Below are positions 27,364-36,379 of a stretch of DNA of 64,000 bases, one piece after another. The position numbers and the translations under genes were made by a program. Position 1 is the first letter of the stretch, and each line of letters begins with the position of its first letter. Source of the stretch: VRUE01 sp963817945 (GTDB lineage Bacteria > Actinomycetota > Thermoleophilia > Solirubrobacterales > 70-9); the NCBI GenBank assembly GCA_963817945.1, contig CAWFQH010000005.1, positions 494,570 to 558,569 on the forward strand. The letters are read 5' to 3'. The notes under the pieces are model-generated. The model worked only from the letters and a program-made list of their open reading frames with translations, was not told the origin of the DNA and ran no database searches.

Positions 27364-28516
27364 GGCTTCCATGATCTCGTTCGACGAGGCTCTCGCGCTG
27401 GGCGACCTCAGCGACCGCGAGGAGATCGGCGATCTCGTCGAGCGCGCCTGGCAGGTGCGGGTGGAGAACTTCGGCGAGTCGACCGACATGTGCTCGCTGG
27501 TCAACGCCAAGTCCGGGGGCTGTGCCGAGGACTGCGGCTTCTGCGCGCAATCGCGCTACGCGGAGGCGGACACGCCGATGCACGCGATGATGGAGCCCGA
27601 GCAGATCCTCGAACACGCCAAGGCGGCCGAGGCGGCCGGCGCCCACCGCTTCTGCATGGTCACCCAGGGCCAAGGCCTCTCCAAACGGGACTTCGCAAAG
27701 ATCCTCGAGGGGACGAAGCTGGTCGCCGAGCAGACCAACCTCAAGCGCTGCGCCTCGATCGGCCACATGTCGGCCGAGCGGGCGAAGGCGCTGCGCGAGG
27801 CGGGCATTCAGCGCGTCCACCACAACGTCGAGTCGGCCCGCTCCTACTACCCGGAGGTCTCGAGCACGGTCCGCTACGAGGGTCGCCTGCGGACGATCGA
27901 CGCGGTCAAGGAGGCCGGGCTGGAGACCTGCGTCGGCGGCATCCTCAACCTCGGCGAGTCGCCGCGGCAGCGGGTAGAGATGGCCTTCGAGCTCTCGGAG
28001 CTGAACCCGACCTCGGTCCCGATCAACCTGCTCAACCCGCGCGAGGGGACGAAGTTCGGCGACCGGCCGCTGATGGACGCCTGGGAGGTCGTCAAGTGGG
28101 TGGCGATCTTCCGCCTAATCATTCCCGGCGCCCTCTTCCGCCTCTGTGGCGGCCGCGTCGAGAACCTCGGCGACCTGCAGCCGCTGGCGGTGAAGGCGGG
28201 GCTGAACGGGGTGATGATGGGCAACTTCCTGACCACCCTCGGAGCCGAGCCCGAGGATGACCGGGCGATGTTCGAGGAGCTGGGCCTGAACGTGGCGCGG
28301 CAGCCGGACAACGGCGCCAACCCCCGCCCCGACAACCGCTCCGGCTGGCTCGACGGCGACGTCCCGGCGACGCCGATCGACGAGCTGATCGACCGCCAGG
28401 AGGAGGCGAACTTCTGGGATCCCTCGACCCAGCTGCGGGTGATCAAGAAGACGAAGAAGCCTCCTCCCTACCCGACTTCATCAAGCGCCACCGACGGCGA
28501 CCGCGCCGCGGCATGA
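27362..28516 (+). CDS. bioB: Biotin synthase
   Basis: A 384-residue radical-SAM enzyme that inserts sulfur into dethiobiotin. The 4Fe-4S cluster motif is in AEDCGFCAQSRY; VHHNVESARSYYPEV and INLLNPREGT follow. A non-conserved tail after residue 330 extends the usual length. The ATG at 27362 (or 27371) has no Shine-Dalgarno and sits on the start of the divergent GH3 gene, so a leaderless transcript or a promoter inside the GH3 gene is implied. Stop overlaps bioF start (ATGA). Confidence 0.95.
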   Translation: MASMISFDEALALGDLSDREEIGDLVERAWQVRVENFGESTDMCSLVNAKSGGCAEDCGFCAQSRYAEADTPMHAMMEPEQILEHAKAAEAAGAHRFCMVTQGQGLSKRDFAKILEGTKLVAEQTNLKRCASIGHMSAERAKALREAGIQRVHHNVESARSYYPEVSSTVRYEGRLRTIDAVKEAGLETCVGGILNLGESPRQRVEMAFELSELNPTSVPINLLNPREGTKFGDRPLMDAWEVVKWVAIFRLIIPGALFRLCGGRVENLGDLQPLAVKAGLNGVMMGNFLTTLGAEPEDDRAMFEELGLNVARQPDNGANPRPDNRSGWLDGDVPATPIDELIDRQEEANFWDPSTQLRVIKKTKKPPPYPTSSSATDGDRAAA

Positions 28517-29697
28517 ACGACATCGCCGAGCGGCTGGAGGAGCTCCGGGATCGGGGCCTCCACCGGCGGCTACGCCTGGTCGAAGGCCCGCAGGGGCCCA
28601 AGGTGCTGCTCGACGGACGCGAGGTGCTGCTGCTCTGCTCCAACGACTACCTCGGCCTGACCGCACACCCGCATCTGCGCGAGGCGGCCGCGGAGGCGGC
28701 GCTGCAGTGGGGAACCGGCGCCGGCGCTTCGCGGCTGATCTCCGGCAGCATGGAGCCCCACCGGCGCCTGGAGGCGAGGCTGGCCGGGTTCAAGGGCTAC
28801 GGGGCAGCACTGCTGTTCGGCTCCGGCTACCTCGCCAACGTCGGCGCGATCTCGGCGCTGGCGGGGCGCGGGGAGGTCGTCTTCTCCGATGAGCTGAACC
28901 ACGCCAGCATCGTCGACGGCTGCCGGCTGGCGCGGGCCGAGACCTTCGTCTACCGCCACGCCGATCTCGAGCACCTCGCCTGGGGCCTTCGGCAGGCGCA
29001 GGGGCGCGGCTCGCTGATCGTCAGCGACGGCCTCTTCTCGATGGACGGCGACGTTGCCCCCCTGCCGGACCTGGCGGAGCTGGCCCGCCGCCACCGGTGC
29101 CGCCTGATGGTCGACGAGGCGCACGCCACCGGCGCCCTCGGTCCTGGCGGGCGCGGCAGCGTCGCCGCCGCCGGTCTCAGTGGTGAGGTCGACGTGGTCG
29201 TCGGCACCCTCGGCAAGGCGCTCGGCTCCTACGGCGCCTACGTTTGCGCCAGCCGCGAGCTGGTCGAGTACCTCGTCAACGCGGCGCGACCCTTCATCTT
29301 CTCGACCGCGCTGCCACCGCCGGTCCTCGCCGCCGCCGAGGCGGCGCTTGGGCTGCTGGAAGAGGAGCCGCAGCGGGTGGAGCGGCTGCGCTCCAACGCC
29401 CGTGCCCTGCGCCGCGCCCTCGCCGCCGAGGGCCTCCCGCCTGGCGGCTCGGAGACCCAGATCGTGCCGGTGCAGGTCGGCGAGGCAGCGCCGACGATGG
29501 AGCTGAGCGAGCGGCTGCTGGAGGAAGGCGTCTTCGCCCAGGGGATCCGTCCGCCAACGGTGCCCGAGGGGTCCTGCCGCCTGCGCTTCACGGTGATGGC
29601 CACCCACGACGCCGAGGAGCTGCGCTGGGCCGCCGAGCTGACCGGGGCGGCGGCGCGCGAGCTGGGTATCGCGCCCGGCGTCGCCCTCGCCGCCTGA
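28513..29697 (+). CDS. bioF: 8-amino-7-oxononanoate synthase
   Basis: A 394-residue alpha-oxoamine synthase condensing pimeloyl-ACP/CoA with alanine. LLLCSNDYLGLTAHP, GTGAGASRLISGSMEPH, MVDEAHATGALGPGGRG and VVGTLGKALGSYGAYV carry the PLP pocket; the PLP Lys is in TLGKALGSYG. It overlaps bioB by 4 nt and is 5 nt from bioD, forming the bioB-bioF-bioD operon. Confidence 0.95.
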   Translation: MNDIAERLEELRDRGLHRRLRLVEGPQGPKVLLDGREVLLLCSNDYLGLTAHPHLREAAAEAALQWGTGAGASRLISGSMEPHRRLEARLAGFKGYGAALLFGSGYLANVGAISALAGRGEVVFSDELNHASIVDGCRLARAETFVYRHADLEHLAWGLRQAQGRGSLIVSDGLFSMDGDVAPLPDLAELARRHRCRLMVDEAHATGALGPGGRGSVAAAGLSGEVDVVVGTLGKALGSYGAYVCASRELVEYLVNAARPFIFSTALPPPVLAAAEAALGLLEEEPQRVERLRSNARALRRALAAEGLPPGGSETQIVPVQVGEAAPTMELSERLLEEGVFAQGIRPPTVPEGSCRLRFTVMATHDAEELRWAAELTGAAARELGIAPGVALAA

Positions 29698-29702
29698 CCG
29701 CA

Positions 29703-30425
29703 GTGGACGGCTGCTTCGTCACCGGCACCGGCACCGAGGTCGGCAAGACCGTCGTCGCCGCGGTCATCGCCCACTCGCTGGCGGCTGCGGGCAAGCGCGT
29801 CGCCGTCTTCAAGCCCGCCCTCACCGGTCTCGACGAGTACTCCCCCGTCGACGGGCCGAAAACGGCGCTCGGGCTTCCGTTTTCGGCCCGTCGGCCGGAT
29901 CATGAGGTGCTGCGGCGGGCGGCGGGGTCGGAGCAGAGGGACGAGGAGATCGCGCCCTACCGCTACGGGCCGCCGATGTCGCCGCACCTCGCCGCCGAGC
30001 TGGCCGGGGAGGCGATTGAGCCCCAACGTCTGCGCGATGCCGCCCGTGCCGCGGCCGCGAGCGCCGACCTCCTCGTCTGCGAGGGGGTCGGCGGCCTGCT
30101 CGTCCCCCTGACCGCAGAGCCGGCCTACCTCGTGCGCGACCTCGCCGTCGACCTCGGCCTGCCGCTGGTCGTCGCCGCCTCTCCGGGGCTCGGCACGATC
30201 AACCACACGCTGCTGACGATGGGCGCGGCGCGATCTGTCGGCCTCGAGGTCGCCGCGGTCGTCCTCACCCCCTGGCCCCACGAGCCGGACGCGATCAAGC
30301 GCTCGAATCGGGAGACGATCGCCGCCCTGGGCAACATCGAGGTCGAGACCCTGCCGCCGGTCGATCCTGCCTGCTCAGACCCTCGGTCGCCTGATTGGCG
30401 CTTTCTTCGCGCTATGCGCGAGTAA
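29703..30425 (+). CDS. bioD: Dethiobiotin synthetase
   Basis: A 240-residue ATP-dependent carboxylase forming the ureido ring of dethiobiotin. The P-loop GTGTEVGKT is near the N-terminus, KPALTGLDE is the substrate block, and CEGVGGLLVPL matches the family motif. GTG start 5 nt after bioF. Between GLDEY and the PDHEVLRRAAG segment is extra sequence encoded by a 17-bp perfect palindrome, consistent with an in-frame insertion into a surface loop. The key motifs remain intact, so it should function. Confidence 0.92.
   Translation: MDGCFVTGTGTEVGKTVVAAVIAHSLAAAGKRVAVFKPALTGLDEYSPVDGPKTALGLPFSARRPDHEVLRRAAGSEQRDEEIAPYRYGPPMSPHLAAELAGEAIEPQRLRDAARAAAASADLLVCEGVGGLLVPLTAEPAYLVRDLAVDLGLPLVVAASPGLGTINHTLLTMGAARSVGLEVAAVVLTPWPHEPDAIKRSNRETIAALGNIEVETLPPVDPACSDPRSPDWRFLRAMRE
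29849..29893. repeat. Perfect palindromic element embedded in bioD
   Basis: Arms of 17 bp (CGACGGGCCGAAAACGG and its exact complement) flank an 11-nt loop at 29866-29876, and further outward bases pair with one wobble. It is translated in-frame as VDGPKTALGLPFSARR. Long perfect stems within coding DNA are unexpected and suggest an inserted palindromic repeat (REP/RPE-like). No second copy was found in this window by eye. Confidence 0.7.
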
Positions 30426-30436
30426 AGCGCCAGGCG

Positions 30437-31912
30437 TCAGCCGACGGTCTCCCGAGCGGCTAGCTCGCCGCCCGGGCTGGCCGCCGCCGCAGCCACCTCG
30501 TCGCCGACCGGCCTGCGCCTGGCGCGGATCGCCGTCGCCCCGACCACGGCCCCCGCCAGCGCCACCGCCGAGGAGATCAGCATCGCGTGGCCGAGCGCGT
30601 CGACGAACTCGGCCGGCGTCGCGGTCGCCGGGTTGCCGACCGCACCCTGGAAGATCGCGCCGGTGACGGCTACCCCGAGGCTGCCGCCGACCATCCGGAA
30701 CATCGAGAGCACGCCGGAGGCGATCCCCGCCTTCTCGACGGCGACCGCGTTCATCGCGGCGCTCGTCATCGGCGACATCGTCAGCGCGATCCCGATCCCG
30801 AGCAGGACGAAGCCGGGCAGCAGGGCGCCGTAGCTGGAGTCGACGGCGATGCCGCTGAAGGTGTAGAGGGAAGCGGCGACGATCGTGAGGCCGGCGGCGA
30901 TCAGCCAGCGAGGCCCGACGCGGTCCGCCATCCGCCCGGCGATCGGCGCGACGACGACGACCATCAGGGTCGATGGCAGGAACCGAACCCCGGCCTCCAA
31001 CGGCGAGTAGCCGAGGATGTTCTGCATGTAGAGGGCGAGGAAGAAGAAGACGCCGAGCATCGCGAAGGAGACGATCAACGCCACGACGACGGCGCCGAGG
31101 AAGTTGCGATCAGAGAAGAAGCGGAACTCGACCATCGGCACCTTTACCCGCAGCTCGACCGCGACGAAGGCGGCAAGCCCCAGCGCGGCGCCAGCCAGCA
31201 GTGCCACGATCTCCGGCGATCCCCAGCCCCAGGCGTTGCCCTCGACCAGTGCCAGGACCAGGGCGGTCAGGGCGGTGGTGAGGGTCGCCACGCCGAGGTA
31301 GTCGACCTCGCGGCCGACCGTCGTGTCGCGCGACTCGCGCACGGCGAACAGGGCCGCCAGCACGGCGCCGATCGCGACCGGGATGTTGAGGTAGAAGATC
31401 GCCCGCCAGCTGACGTGCTCGGTGAGAAAGCCGCCCAGCACGGGGCCGACCGCCAGGGCCAGCGCCGAAACCCCGGCCCACGTCCCCATTGCCTTGCCGC
31501 GCTCGTGGGGCGGGAAGGCATCGGTGACGATCGAGAGCGTCGCCGGCATCATCAGCGCCGCACCCACCCCCTGCACGACGCGGCTGACCACCAGGGAGGT
31601 CGTGTCGGGTGCGAGCCCGGCAGTGGCCGAGGAGGCGGCGAAGAGGACGACGCCGATCAGGAAGGTGAGGCGGCGCCCGAAGATGTCGCCGAGCCGGCCG
31701 CCGGTCGCCAGCAGCACGGCGAAGGAGAGCGTGTAGCCGTTGACCGTCCACTCCAGCGCTGAGAGCGAGGCGCCGAGGTCGCGGTGGATCGAGGGCAACG
31801 CCACGTTCACGACCGTGTTGTCGAGCATGATCATGAACAGGGCGAAGCACATCGCCCCGAGGGTCCACCACTTGCGATTCTCGTCGGTGATCAGGTGCCG
31901 GTACCGGGTCAC
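30437..31912 (-). CDS. MFS drug-efflux transporter, DHA2 (EmrB/QacA) type
   Basis: A 491-residue, about 14-TM transporter. MIMLDNTVVNVALPSIHRDL is TM1, the motif A loop is GGRLGDIFGRRLTFLIGV, and motif C is in GPVLGGFLTEHVSWRAIF. DHA2 proteins export lipophilic cations, drugs or lipids using the proton gradient. It converges on bioD and follows the desaturase start region. There is no regulator next to it. Confidence 0.92.
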   Translation of the reverse strand: MTRYRHLITDENRKWWTLGAMCFALFMIMLDNTVVNVALPSIHRDLGASLSALEWTVNGYTLSFAVLLATGGRLGDIFGRRLTFLIGVVLFAASSATAGLAPDTTSLVVSRVVQGVGAALMMPATLSIVTDAFPPHERGKAMGTWAGVSALALAVGPVLGGFLTEHVSWRAIFYLNIPVAIGAVLAALFAVRESRDTTVGREVDYLGVATLTTALTALVLALVEGNAWGWGSPEIVALLAGAALGLAAFVAVELRVKVPMVEFRFFSDRNFLGAVVVALIVSFAMLGVFFFLALYMQNILGYSPLEAGVRFLPSTLMVVVVAPIAGRMADRVGPRWLIAAGLTIVAASLYTFSGIAVDSSYGALLPGFVLLGIGIALTMSPMTSAAMNAVAVEKAGIASGVLSMFRMVGGSLGVAVTGAIFQGAVGNPATATPAEFVDALGHAMLISSAVALAGAVVGATAIRARRRPVGDEVAAAAASPGGELAARETVG

Positions 31913-31958
31913 CGGCCCATCGTCGCAGCCCGCCTACGCCGGCAGCCAGTGAGTTACA

Positions 31959-33230
31959 TCACAGAGCTGAGCCATTCTCGCCGCGGTAGGGCCCCGGCTT
32001 CGGCCGTGCCTCCCCACCCGGGAAGGCGAGGCGCAGGATCGTCCGCTGCACCATCCCCAGCTGCTGCGCGAACGGGCCGCTGTTGTAGGGGAGGCCGTAG
32101 CGCTCGCAGATCTGTTTCACCTGCGGCGCGATCTCCGCGTAACGGGTGCTGGGCAGGTCGGGGAAGAGGTGGTGCTCGACCTGGTAGCCGAGGTTGCCGC
32201 TGGCGACGTGGAACAGCGGGCTCCCCTCGATGTTGGCCGCGCCCACCAGCTGCCGTACGTACCAGCCGCCGCGGCTCTCGTCCTCGACCTCCTGCGGGCT
32301 GAAGGTGTAGGTCTGGTCGGGGAAGTGCCCGCAGAAGATGATCGCGTAGGCCCAGAGGTTGCGGACGACGTTGGCGGTCGCGTTTGCTTTCGCCGTCGAG
32401 CGGTAGGAGTCGCGGCCGCCGGCCACGGCGCTCCGCAGCACACCGGCGAGGCCGCCGTTGCGGCGCCGCCGCTTCCGGCCCGCCCGTCCCTTCCGGCCCT
32501 GCTTGCCCTTGCCCAGCTCAAAGGCGGCGTCGACCGCCGCCATCGCCAGGGCGCTCAGCAGCGGCCAGGCGACGTAGTCCTTGACGACCTGGTTTTTCGC
32601 CTTCTCGATGATGCCGCGCAGCTCCCGCTTCACCTGCGCCTTGGACTTGTGGCCCTTGCGGATTGCCTCGAAGTCGAGGTCGTGGAAGGCGACCCCCCAC
32701 TCGAAGAGCGCCATCAACACCAGGTTGTAGAGCGGCTGCAGGAGGTAGACCGGATGCCACTTCTGCTGCGGGTCGATCCGCATGATCTCGTAGCCGAGGT
32801 CCTTGTCCTTGCCAAGGATGTTGGTGAAGGTGTGGTGGACGTAGTTGTGGGAGTGCTTCCAGGCCTCGGAGGTCGAGGCGGTGTCCCAGTCCCAGGTGGA
32901 CGAGTGGATCTGGGGATCGTTCATCCAGTCCCACTGGCCGTGCAGGACGTTGTGGCCGATCTCCATGTTCTCGAGGATCTTCGCCGCCGAGAGGGAGGCC
33001 GTCCCGGCGAGCTTCGCCGGCCGGTAGCGGGAGGCGAGCAGCAGCACGCGCCCCATCACGGCGAGGCGGCGCTGCATCGCGATCATGCTCTCGATGTAGC
33101 GGCGGTCACGCTGGCCGAGCTCGGCGACCACGCGATCGCGGATCGCGTCGAACTCGTCGGCAAGCTCCTCCAGCTGCTCTGACGACAGGTGCGCAAGCGG
33201 GCTCTGCGGTTCAGCGGTGGCTACGTTCAT
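31959..33230 (-). CDS. Membrane fatty-acid desaturase, DesA3-like
   Basis: A 423-residue di-iron acyl-CoA/acyl-lipid desaturase. The three histidine boxes are HNVLH (93-97), HNYVHH (128-133) and QVEHH before LFPDLPSTRY. AGGAGG lies just before the ATG at 33230. The partner flavin/2Fe-2S reductase is immediately upstream, as in the mycobacterial DesA3-Rv3230c stearoyl-CoA delta-9 system. A very basic insertion (residues 239-260, KGKQGRKGRAGRKRRRRNGG) between membrane regions is unusual and may contact lipid head groups, acidic partners or nucleic acid. Confidence 0.9.
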   Translation of the reverse strand: MNVATAEPQSPLAHLSSEQLEELADEFDAIRDRVVAELGQRDRRYIESMIAMQRRLAVMGRVLLLASRYRPAKLAGTASLSAAKILENMEIGHNVLHGQWDWMNDPQIHSSTWDWDTASTSEAWKHSHNYVHHTFTNILGKDKDLGYEIMRIDPQQKWHPVYLLQPLYNLVLMALFEWGVAFHDLDFEAIRKGHKSKAQVKRELRGIIEKAKNQVVKDYVAWPLLSALAMAAVDAAFELGKGKQGRKGRAGRKRRRRNGGLAGVLRSAVAGGRDSYRSTAKANATANVVRNLWAYAIIFCGHFPDQTYTFSPQEVEDESRGGWYVRQLVGAANIEGSPLFHVASGNLGYQVEHHLFPDLPSTRYAEIAPQVKQICERYGLPYNSGPFAQQLGMVQRTILRLAFPGGEARPKPGPYRGENGSAL

Positions 33231-33261
33231 CGTCCTCCTCTCATGGGTCTCTTCGTGGGTC

Positions 33262-34359
33262 TCAAAGCGAAATCTCGATCGGTCCTTCGGGTGCGTTGAC
33301 GCAAGTGCGGATCGTCTCTCCCTCGCTGCCGTGAACCTTGCCGGTGCGCAGGTCTCGCACCTTCCCCTGGCAGAGCATCCCGACGCAGGTGTGGCATATC
33401 CCCATCCGGCAACCGTAGGGCAGGACCGCACCCGCCTCCTCGCCGCCTACCAGGATCGGCGTGCCGCTGTCGCACTCCGCCTCGACCCGGCTCTTGAGGA
33501 AGCGAACCCGTCCGCCCTCGCCTTCACCGGGCTCGCCGCCGATCACGGGCTGGAAGCGCTCCATATGGAGCAGGTCGGGGTCAGCGTCGGCTTGCCAGCG
33601 ATCGCGCATCGCGTCGAGCATCTCCCCCGGGCCTGAGAGGAAGGCGTGGCGCTCGCGCCAGTCGGGGCAGAGTCGGTCGAGGTCGCCGGGGGAGATCCTG
33701 CCATCGCGGCCGGTGAGCTGCAGGTGTAGGCGGTAACCGGGTTGGGACCTATCGACCTCCCGCAGCCGGTCGGCGAAGATCACGCCCCCCTCCTCACGGG
33801 CCGAGTGGACGTGCACCACATCGTCGACTGCGTCCTGGCGGTGCAGGCTGCGCAGCATGCTCATGATCGGCGTGATGCCGCTGCCGGCGCTGAGGAAGAG
33901 AACCTTCTCGGGCGGCGGGTCTGGGAGCACAAAGGTCCCTTCGACGCCGCCGAGCCGGACGATGTCGCCGGGCCTGGCCCGTCGTACGAGATAGGGCGAA
34001 ACGACGCCGGAATCGACGAGCTTGGGGGTGATGCTGATCCAGCCGTCAGGGCGCTCCGGCTCGGAGGTAAGCGAGTAGGCGCGCCAGTGGTGCACCCCGT
34101 CGACGACGACGCCGATTCGGAGGTACTGGCCGGGGCGGTGGCCCGACCAGGCGAAGCCGGGGCGGATCAGCACGGTCGCCGCGTCCGGCGTCTCTTCGTC
34201 GATCCGTTCGATCCGACCCCGCAGCTCCCTCGTCGACCAGAGCGGGTTGATGAGTTCGAGGTAGTCGTCCGGCAGTAGCGGGGTGAAGAGCGAGCGCACC
34301 GACCGCAACGCTCGCCGTCGCAGCTCCGGAACCTGGGGGGTTGCTCCGCGCTCAGCCAT
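33262..34359 (-). CDS. Ferredoxin-NADP(H) reductase with C-terminal 2Fe-2S domain (Rv3230c-like)
   Basis: A 366-residue electron donor for the downstream desaturase. The FAD domain has RPGQYLRIG and WRAYSLTSEPE; the NAD(P) domain has LFLSAGSGITPIMSMLRSL and HAFLSGPGEML. The C-terminal plant-type ferredoxin has CRMGICHTCVG with a fourth Cys in RTCVNAP. Start at 34359 removes an unlikely upstream extension. It should take electrons from NADPH and pass them through FAD and the cluster to the di-iron site. The 31-bp gap to the desaturase indicates an operon. Confidence 0.92.
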   Translation of the reverse strand: MAERGATPQVPELRRRALRSVRSLFTPLLPDDYLELINPLWSTRELRGRIERIDEETPDAATVLIRPGFAWSGHRPGQYLRIGVVVDGVHHWRAYSLTSEPERPDGWISITPKLVDSGVVSPYLVRRARPGDIVRLGGVEGTFVLPDPPPEKVLFLSAGSGITPIMSMLRSLHRQDAVDDVVHVHSAREEGGVIFADRLREVDRSQPGYRLHLQLTGRDGRISPGDLDRLCPDWRERHAFLSGPGEMLDAMRDRWQADADPDLLHMERFQPVIGGEPGEGEGGRVRFLKSRVEAECDSGTPILVGGEEAGAVLPYGCRMGICHTCVGMLCQGKVRDLRTGKVHGSEGETIRTCVNAPEGPIEISL

Positions 34360-34455
34360 TGCCCGATGATTGCATCTTTCCGTGTAAAGGTCTGTGTGAA
34401 GGCGCACTCACCGAGCGCTCATTACCGCCGCCGCCGCGTCTAAGGTCGCCTCTGG

Positions 34456-35772
34456 ATGTCGCCCTACCCGGTTCAGCTCGATCGCGACCATCTCTGGCAT
34501 CCCTTCACCCAGCAGCAGGCCTGGGCGCAGGAAGAGCAGCTGATGATCGAGCGGGCCGAGGGAACGGACCTGATCGACAGCGAGGGCCGCCGCTACATCG
34601 ACGGCGTCTCCTCGCTCTGGTGCAACGTCCACGGACACCGGCACGCGGGGATCGACGGGGCGGTGCGCGAGCAGCTCGACCGCGTCGCCCACTCGACCAT
34701 GCTCGGCCTCTCCCACCCCGGCGCCGCAGAGCTGGCCGCGCGACTGGTCGAGCTTGCCCCGCCCGGGCTCAGCCGCGTCTTTTACTCGGAGTCGGGCTCG
34801 ACCTCGACCGAGATCGCACTGAAGATGGCGTTTCAGTACCAGCAGCAGCGGGGCGGCCAGCACGCTCGGCGCACCTCCTTCGTCCACCTGCGCGAGGCCT
34901 ACCACGGCGACACGATCGGCTCGGTCTCCGTCGGCGGGATCGACCTCTTCCACGCCACCTACCGGCCGCTGCTGTTTCAAACCCACGCGGCCGAGCCGGG
35001 CGATGCCGCCGACCTCGAGCGGGTCCTTGCCGCCCACGAGGAGGAGGTGGCGGCGGTGATTGTCGAGCCGCTGGTCCAGGGTGCGGCCGGGATGCTCGTC
35101 CAGCCGCCGGGGTACCTGCGCGCGGTGCGGGACCTCTGCGATCGCTTCGGGGTGCTGCTGATCTGCGACGAGGTGGCGACCGGCTTCGGCCGCACCGGCA
35201 CGATGTTCGCCTGCGAGCAGGAGGGTGTCGCACCCGACCTGCTCTGCCTCGCCAAGGGGCTCACCGGCGGCTACCTGCCGCTGGCGGCGACGCTCGCCAG
35301 CGAGCGGATCTACGAAAGGTTCCTCGGTGACCCCGAGGAGGGGCGCACCTTCTTCCACGGTCACACCTACACCGGCAACCCACTCGCCTGCGCCGCCGCC
35401 CTCGCCAGCCTCGATGCCTTCGAAGAGGAGCGGACGCTGCTGCAGCTGCAGCCGAAGATCCACCTGCTCGACCGCCTGCTGGGCGAGGTCGCCGCGATGG
35501 CGGAGGTGCAGGAGGTGCGCCACCGCGGCTTCATGGTCGGGATCGACCTCGGCGAGCACGACCCGGCGCTGCGGCTCGGACACCGGGTCACGCTCGAGGC
35601 CCGCGAGCGCGGCGCGATTGTCCGCCCGCTCGGCGACGTGGTTGTCCTGATGCCGCCTCTCTCGATCTCGAAAGCCGACCTCCGCCGCTTGGTCGAGATC
35701 GTCGCCGAGTCGATCGCGGTGGCCTCTGCCTCGGTCTACGCGCCCTCGCCCCCGCTCGCCGAAGCCGCTTAG
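34456..35772 (+). CDS. bioA: Adenosylmethionine-8-amino-7-oxononanoate aminotransferase
   Basis: A 438-residue class III aminotransferase converting KAPA to DAPA with SAM as amino donor. LDRDHLWHPFTQQQAW is the diagnostic N-terminus, SGSTSTEIALKMAFQYQQ the cofactor loop, LICDEVATGFGRTGTMFA the PLP Asp region and CLAKGLTGGYLPLAAT carries the PLP Lys. HGHTYTGNPL is family-specific. It is separated from bioBFD by three unrelated genes on the other strand, so the biotin locus is split. It is divergent from the reductase with a 96-bp gap. Confidence 0.95.
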   Translation: MSPYPVQLDRDHLWHPFTQQQAWAQEEQLMIERAEGTDLIDSEGRRYIDGVSSLWCNVHGHRHAGIDGAVREQLDRVAHSTMLGLSHPGAAELAARLVELAPPGLSRVFYSESGSTSTEIALKMAFQYQQQRGGQHARRTSFVHLREAYHGDTIGSVSVGGIDLFHATYRPLLFQTHAAEPGDAADLERVLAAHEEEVAAVIVEPLVQGAAGMLVQPPGYLRAVRDLCDRFGVLLICDEVATGFGRTGTMFACEQEGVAPDLLCLAKGLTGGYLPLAATLASERIYERFLGDPEEGRTFFHGHTYTGNPLACAAALASLDAFEEERTLLQLQPKIHLLDRLLGEVAAMAEVQEVRHRGFMVGIDLGEHDPALRLGHRVTLEARERGAIVRPLGDVVVLMPPLSISKADLRRLVEIVAESIAVASASVYAPSPPLAEAA

Positions 35773-35842
35773 CGCCCCGCGCCTCGCCTCGCCGGCGGAA
35801 CGGTGGTGTGACGAATTCGGTATCGGCGGCGTATTAGCTGGT

Positions 35843-36379
35843 ATGAGCGAAACGCTGATCGCCCTGGAACTGGATATTCCCAGTGACGACAGGGTCTTCT
35901 TTGAGCGTCTGTACAGGGGGAGCTTCGACGACGTCTACGCCTACATAGCCAACCTCCTCAAAGACAGGACGGCGGCCGAGGACATGACCCAAGCTACGTT
36001 CGAGCGCGCATTCCGTGCTCGCGCCAACTTCGAGCCCAGCCGGGGAACGCCTCGCGCGTGGCTCTTCGCCATTGCCCACAACCTCGTCCTGGACGAGGTC
36101 AAGAAGCGCGAGCGCAAGCGAGCCGCAATGGCGAAGGCCATTGACCCAGCCGTCCTGCGCCCCGAGCATGCTTCGGAGGAGGACGAGCGGTCAGCCGTCG
36201 TCGCCGCCGCTGTGGAAGGTCTCTGCGCGCGGGATCGAGAGCTGATCGGACTGAAGTTCGACGCCGGGCTCTCGAACGGCGAGATCGCCGTCGTCCTCGG
36301 CATCAGCGAGAGCAATGTGGGAACGAGGCTTCACCGGGCCATGGAGAGACTGAGGGAGGCGTGCCATGCGGCCCCATGA
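35843..36379 (+). CDS. ECF-type RNA polymerase sigma factor
   Basis: A 178-residue sigma-70 family factor. Region 2 includes YAYIANLLKDRTAAEDMTQA and TPRAWLFAIAHNLVLDEVKK, and region 4 is LSNGEIAVVLGISESNVGT then RLHRAMERLRE. It overlaps the next gene by 14 bp, which is a single-TM protein of the sort that serves as an anti-sigma factor. The signal and regulon cannot be read from here. Confidence 0.9.
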   Translation: MSETLIALELDIPSDDRVFFERLYRGSFDDVYAYIANLLKDRTAAEDMTQATFERAFRARANFEPSRGTPRAWLFAIAHNLVLDEVKKRERKRAAMAKAIDPAVLRPEHASEEDERSAVVAAAVEGLCARDRELIGLKFDAGLSNGEIAVVLGISESNVGTRLHRAMERLREACHAAP

